Shown here piece after piece: positions 59,676-64,000 of a DNA stretch of 64,000 nucleotides (within the stretch, counting starts at the first letter, position 1; every line of letters starts with the position of its first letter). The notes beneath the pieces are model-generated. The model worked only from the letters and a program-made list of their open reading frames with translations, made no database searches and had not been told where the DNA came from. A program made the translations under genes and the position numbers. The stretch covers positions 3,410,001 through 3,474,000 of the forward strand of contig NZ_CP036282.1 in the NCBI RefSeq assembly GCF_006974105.1. The letters run 5' to 3'. Source of the stretch: Rhodoferax aquaticus. GTDB lineage: Bacteria; Pseudomonadota; Gammaproteobacteria; Burkholderiales; Burkholderiaceae_C.

Positions 59676-60329
59676 CTACTGCCGAACCACATCCGCCCCA
59701 GCCGGGGGCTTGAACTGAAAGGTGGCGGCGTCTAGCGTGGCATTAGCTTGGTAGCTGCTAAAGCGCATGACGGATTGTTGGCCGAAGCTGTCCAGAATTT
59801 CGAGTACGGCCAGGTCATTGCCTTTGAACCCCACGCGCACGGTTTGCAGTTGGCTGTCTTTGGACTTGGGGGTGGCGAGTACCCATTCCAAGCCGTCCTT
59901 ATCCGGTGCGGCTGCTAAGGCGAAATCGGCCTGCAAGGCCCGCAGATCGGGCGCAGAGGCTATGAGCGCAGCGGGGCTTGCGCCCAGCACTTGCGATTGT
60001 TTGCGGGCGGTGACCTGGTTCAGATCTATGTCGTAGAGCCACAGGGTTTGGCCGTCGGCCACGATGGTTTGCTCAAACGGCTTTTTGTAGACAAAGCGAA
60101 AGCGGCTAGGCCGCGCAAACTCAAAGGTGCCTGACGAGGTTTTGGCGCGTGGTGCTTGCCCGTCTTTGGGCGGAGACGTCACTAGCTGCGTGAAGTCAGC
60201 ACGGCCCGTTTTGGCAGTCTTCAAGAAGGCCTCCAGCCCATCAAGGCCAGAAGCGCCCGCTGCGCCCGTGGATAGAGCGCAAGCAGCTACGAAAAGCGTA
60301 GCAATCAGTTTTCCCGATCTAGTGTTCAC
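59676..60329 (-). CDS. lolA: Outer-membrane lipoprotein chaperone LolA
   Basis: 217 residues with a signal peptide (KLIATLFVAACALSTGAAGA). The LolA half-barrel features are RADFTQL, SSGTFEFARPSRFRFVYKKPFEQTIVADGQTLWLYD and the NDLAVLEILDSFGQQSVMRFSSYQ region. Carries lipoproteins through the periplasm to LolB. It lies 9 bp after ftsK in a conserved pair. The five lipoprotein proteases in this window would be clients if retained in the outer membrane. Confidence 0.92.
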   Translation of the reverse strand: MNTRSGKLIATLFVAACALSTGAAGASGLDGLEAFLKTAKTGRADFTQLVTSPPKDGQAPRAKTSSGTFEFARPSRFRFVYKKPFEQTIVADGQTLWLYDIDLNQVTARKQSQVLGASPAALIASAPDLRALQADFALAAAPDKDGLEWVLATPKSKDSQLQTVRVGFKGNDLAVLEILDSFGQQSVMRFSSYQANATLDAATFQFKPPAGADVVRQ

Positions 60330-60338
60330 TGAATCCCT

Positions 60339-62732
60339 TTACTCGGCGCGCGCTGGCACCAAAATTTCGCGCTGGCCGCTGCCGCTCATGGCGCTGACCA
60401 AGCCTGCGTTTTCCATCTCTTCCACCAAACGGGCTGCCCGGTTATAGCCAATTTTCAAATGGCGCTGCACCAGCGAGATGCTGGCTTTGCGGTTTTTGAG
60501 CACCACTTCCACCGCTTGGTCGTACATGGGGTCTTTCTCGCCACTGCCGCCACCTTTTTCGCCGGCCTCACCGTCTTCTCCGTCCACGGTGCCGCCTTCC
60601 AATACGCCTTCCACGTAATCAGGCTCGCCCTGGGTTTTAAGGTAGCTCACCACACGGTGGACTTCTTCATCACTGACAAAGGCGCCGTGCACCCGCGTGG
60701 GCATGCCACTGCCGGGCATGTAGAGCATGTCACCCAGGCCCAGCAAGGCTTCGGCGCCCATTTGGTCAAGAATGGTGCGGCTGTCGATCTTGCTGCTGAC
60801 TTTGAATGAGATGCGGGTCGGGATGTTGGCTTTGATCAAACCGGTAATCACGTCCACACTGGGGCGCTGGGTGGCCAAGATCAGGTGAATACCGGCGGCG
60901 CGGGCTTTTTGGGCCAAGCGGGCAATCAGCTCTTCAATCTTTTTGCCCACCACCATCATCAAGTCGGCCAGCTCGTCAATCACCACCACGATGTGCGGCA
61001 AGCGCTGCAGCGGCTCAGGCGTTTCGGGCGTGAGGCTAAAGGGGTTGTAGATGAATTCTTCGCGCGCAGCGGCGTCGTCAATCTTGGCGTTGTAGCCCGC
61101 CAAATTGCGCACGCCCATTTTGCTGAGCAGCTTGTAGCGCCGCTCCATCTCGGCCACGCACCAGTTCAGCCCGTGCGCGGCTTGGCGCATATCGGTGACC
61201 ACCGGTGCCAAAAGATGCGGAATGCCCTCGTACACCGACATTTCCAACATCTTGGGGTCGATCATGAGCAGGCGCACATCGCGTGCTTCTGCCTTGTACA
61301 AAATGCTCAAGATCATGGCATTGATACCCACGGACTTACCTGAGCCCGTGGTGCCGGCCACCAGCACGTGGGGCATCTTGGCAAGGTCAGCCACCACGGG
61401 GTTGCCAATGATGTCTTTGCCCAAGCCCATGGTGAGCAAGGACTTGGCTTCGTGGTAAATCTGCGAGCCCAAAATTTCGGACAGGGTAATGGACTGGCGC
61501 TTGGCGTTGGGCAGCTCCAGCGCCATATAGTTTTTGCCCGGAATGGTTTCCACCACGCGGATGGAGACCAAGCTCAAGGAGCGCGCCAAGTCTTTGGCCA
61601 AACCCACAATTTGCGAGCCTTTGACGCCGGTGGCGGGCTCGATCTCGTAGCGCGTAATCACCGGGCCTGGAGACGCCAAGACCACGCGCACTTCTACGCC
61701 AAAGTCTTTGAGCTTTTTCTCAATCATGCGGCTGGTCATTTCCAGCGTTTCAGGCGCCACGGTTTCTTGGCGCAGTTGCACGGCGTCAAGCAAAGCCACT
61801 TGGGGCAGCTTGCTGTCTGGCATTTCGGTAAACAGGGGCTTTTGCCGCTCTTTGGCGACCCGTGTGCTCATGACCGTGGGCTCGGCCAACGCAGGCTCTA
61901 TGACCACCGGCGTGGGCTGAGGCTCCGCCTTGCGCGCCTTCACCCGGGGCTGCGCCACAGGTGCAAGAGGTTCGTGGTCAGGGTCCCCTTCGGTGTCCGC
62001 AAAATCATCGACCAGCACCACTTCACGCTCCCGCGCAGCCAATTGCCCTAGCTGCAGGTCTTGCGCCATTTCACGTTTCTCGCGGTAAGACTCCAGTCTG
62101 CGGTCCACCCAGCCGCCAATGCGCTCAGCGACGTGCATCCAAGAAAACCCAAATGCCAAGCCTGCTCCAACGACTCCCAGCAGGATGGCGACCAAGCCAG
62201 ACCAGCCAAAGCCCAACCAATGCACGCTCTGGCTGCCCGTGAGGTAGCCCAGCGCACCACCACTGTGCCCTGGCAAACGAGCTTCCCAGCTGTACAAGCG
62301 TGACCACTCCAAGGAGGTACTGGCATAGATCAGCAATACGCAGCCTATCCAAAACGCTGTTTTGGTGTTCCAAATGCGCACATCGGCAGGCTCTGGCCCC
62401 AAGGCATCACCGCGCAGCCGCTGGGCCAACAAAGACAACCACAGGCGTATGCACACTGCCACACACCACCACACGGAGAACCCCAACCAAAAGTAGCTGG
62501 TATCCGCCACATAGGCCCCAAAACGCCCAAGGCGGTTGGCCAATGGCAAGCCGGAGCCCGTGGTGGACCATGCTGCATCGTGCGGGGAGTAGCTCAGCAA
62601 AGCGACGAGCCAAGCCAACAAGAGCACAGCGCCTAGGACAATTCCGACCTCAGTGGCGAAGCGGCCCAACCCGGTTTGCGCTTTGCGAACGGGGGTCGGC
62701 GGACTATGTAGGGTGTGTAGCGAGTAAGTCAT
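60339..62732 (-). CDS. ftsK: DNA translocase FtsK
   Basis: 797 residues. N-terminal membrane domain with about four segments (first [20 protein letters not shown]), a Pro/charged linker, then the RecA-like motor with Walker A GTTGSGKS (460-467), Walker [15 protein letters not shown] and the C-terminal gamma winged helix ([24 protein letters not shown]) that reads KOPS sites. Pumps chromosome ends through the septum and activates XerCD. Typical short-linker betaproteobacterial form. Confidence 0.96.
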   Translation of the reverse strand: MTYSLHTLHSPPTPVRKAQTGLGRFATEVGIVLGAVLLLAWLVALLSYSPHDAAWSTTGSGLPLANRLGRFGAYVADTSYFWLGFSVWWCVAVCIRLWLSLLAQRLRGDALGPEPADVRIWNTKTAFWIGCVLLIYASTSLEWSRLYSWEARLPGHSGGALGYLTGSQSVHWLGFGWSGLVAILLGVVGAGLAFGFSWMHVAERIGGWVDRRLESYREKREMAQDLQLGQLAAREREVVLVDDFADTEGDPDHEPLAPVAQPRVKARKAEPQPTPVVIEPALAEPTVMSTRVAKERQKPLFTEMPDSKLPQVALLDAVQLRQETVAPETLEMTSRMIEKKLKDFGVEVRVVLASPGPVITRYEIEPATGVKGSQIVGLAKDLARSLSLVSIRVVETIPGKNYMALELPNAKRQSITLSEILGSQIYHEAKSLLTMGLGKDIIGNPVVADLAKMPHVLVAGTTGSGKSVGINAMILSILYKAEARDVRLLMIDPKMLEMSVYEGIPHLLAPVVTDMRQAAHGLNWCVAEMERRYKLLSKMGVRNLAGYNAKIDDAAAREEFIYNPFSLTPETPEPLQRLPHIVVVIDELADLMMVVGKKIEELIARLAQKARAAGIHLILATQRPSVDVITGLIKANIPTRISFKVSSKIDSRTILDQMGAEALLGLGDMLYMPGSGMPTRVHGAFVSDEEVHRVVSYLKTQGEPDYVEGVLEGGTVDGEDGEAGEKGGGSGEKDPMYDQAVEVVLKNRKASISLVQRHLKIGYNRAARLVEEMENAGLVSAMSGSGQREILVPARAE

Positions 62733-62816
62733 GTTGCAAAGGCAGCCTTCATGCCATACGGCGTCGGCGATAGGCGTAAGAATTCAAATCTAAGCAGAGG
62801 CGCTTGCGCCGTCGCT

Positions 62817-63494
62817 TTATCGGGGCCTGGAGCGACGCTCCACCACCCGCAGGGCCCCGGTGTCAAGCGTGTGAATGAAGCCTTGTTCTTCAAACGACTT
62901 CATGACGCGGCTGACCATTTCTCGCGATGCGCCTACCGACTTGGCGATATCTTGGCGGGTAATTTTGTCAGGCGTGAGACGCGCCCCACTGGCGTCAGTC
63001 ACTACAGCTGCGTCCAGCAGCAAATTGGCCACCCGCGCATGGACATCGAGCAGAGCTAAGGAGGCAATTTTTTGCCCGGCGCTTCGCAAGCGCTGCACCA
63101 GGCTGCGCATGATGGCGTCATTGATGGCGAAGTTGGCCGCCAAACAGCGGGAGAACGCGTCACGCGCGAGAATCAAAACATCACTTTGCAACTCGGCGAC
63201 CACGCTGGCGCTGTGCGGTTCGTCATCAATCAGACTCATCTCGCCAATGCAGTCACCCACACGCAGGGTGGCCAAGATCACTTCTTTGCCTTGGTTGTCG
63301 GCCATGACCACCCGGGCCCGGCCTGCTAGCAGTATGTACAGCGAATCGCTCACCTTGCCCTGCTCCACCACGTTCTCGCCTCGCTTGTACCGGCGCTTGA
63401 CCACCGCACCAGCCAAAAACCCGGCTTGCTCGGTCGTCAGCGTAGCGAACAAGGGGACACGGCGGATTAAATCCAGGTTACTCAGCATTGACAT
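62817..63494 (-). CDS. Crp/Fnr-family transcription regulator
   Basis: 225 residues with start taken at 63494; ATG 63488 is possible. The cyclic-nucleotide-type beta-roll is YKRGENVVEQGKVSDSLYILLAGRARV, then GDCIGEMSLIDDEPHSASVVA, and the C-terminal HTH is TRQDIAKSVGASREMVSRVMKSFEEQG. No N-terminal Cys cluster, so not an oxygen-sensing Fnr. Located between ftsK and trxB, an arrangement I recall from Comamonadaceae. Confidence 0.88.
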   Translation of the reverse strand: MSMLSNLDLIRRVPLFATLTTEQAGFLAGAVVKRRYKRGENVVEQGKVSDSLYILLAGRARVVMADNQGKEVILATLRVGDCIGEMSLIDDEPHSASVVAELQSDVLILARDAFSRCLAANFAINDAIMRSLVQRLRSAGQKIASLALLDVHARVANLLLDAAVVTDASGARLTPDKITRQDIAKSVGASREMVSRVMKSFEEQGFIHTLDTGALRVVERRSRPR

Positions 63495-63637
63495 TCGTTG
63501 GCCCCAGAGATGAGTCAGGGAGGTTTTCTTACAATAAACGGGTTCGTGCGCAGCGCAGTTTACCGACAAGCCAAGCCCTTGGACTTGAAATCGCCCCCGC
63601 TGGCTCAAGCTGCATTGTGTCCGTTTTTATTTCTTGA

Positions 63638-64000
<363 letters not shown>

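Overview
The window looks like a chromosomal segment of a betaproteobacterium of the Burkholderiales, most likely Comamonadaceae (Rhodoferax/Acidovorax-like). This rests on the trxB / Crp-type regulator / ftsK / lolA / rarA neighbourhood at the right end, the branched-chain amino acid ABC operon, and a short intergenic repeat that I associate with comamonads. No similarity search was possible; family names come from motifs and protein sequence recognition.

Left part (1-14185): cysM (partial) and tRNA-Leu(CAA) are followed by an integrated mobile element that can be delimited to the base. It runs from 717 to 14168, starts TG and ends CA, has 18-bp terminal inverted repeats matching at 16 positions, and is flanked by a 5-bp target duplication (CAACA at 712-716 and 14169-14173). 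Removing it rebuilds a perfect 13-bp terminator hairpin plus T-run behind tRNA-Leu, so it landed in the terminator stem. Inside are a Mu-like DD35E transposase, a MuB-like AAA+ ATPase, a CI-type repressor and a Ner-like protein around a divergent control region, and a leftward Mu-type tail remnant (Mor, gp41-like, tape measure, fibre/decoration-like). The right side carries a three-gene ABC-3C (SMEK / MC6 / DUF2326) defence-type cargo. Both ends carry several copies of a putative transposase-binding motif plus perfect DnaA boxes, and the right end also has iteron-like repeats.

Middle part (14.2-33.2 kb): ordinary chromosomal genes. These are a META-domain lipoprotein, PAP2 phosphatase, epimerase, ferredoxin reductase, EamA transporter, livFGMH, a homodimeric 2-oxoacid dehydrogenase E1 divergent from an Lrp regulator (MdeB/MdeR-like), an SRAP protein, LysR, a cystathionine lyase, a CUT1-type sugar ABC transporter and a PilZ protein.

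Region 33.3-53.5 kb is the second highlight. It is a leftward block of a MalT-like LuxR regulator, a cyclic-nucleotide-binding protein without a DNA-binding domain, a Roadblock/COG2229-GTPase module, two ImpA-like and three StcE/TagA-like lipoprotein metalloproteases (both families have members that cut O-glycosylated proteins), an ImpA relic, an unknown protein and two paralogous small proteins beginning MRIQK. Seven copies of a dyad motif (consensus AACCAAAAGTATGGTT) sit upstream of the transcription units, which suggests one regulon. The GTPase module follows the first ImpA gene by 39 bp and the set ends at one terminator.

Right part (53.6-64 kb): a methionine gamma-lyase divergent from its own Lrp regulator (the second half of a split mde pathway), two GNAT acetyltransferases, rarA, a small tautomerase, lolA, ftsK, a Crp-type regulator and the start of trxB.
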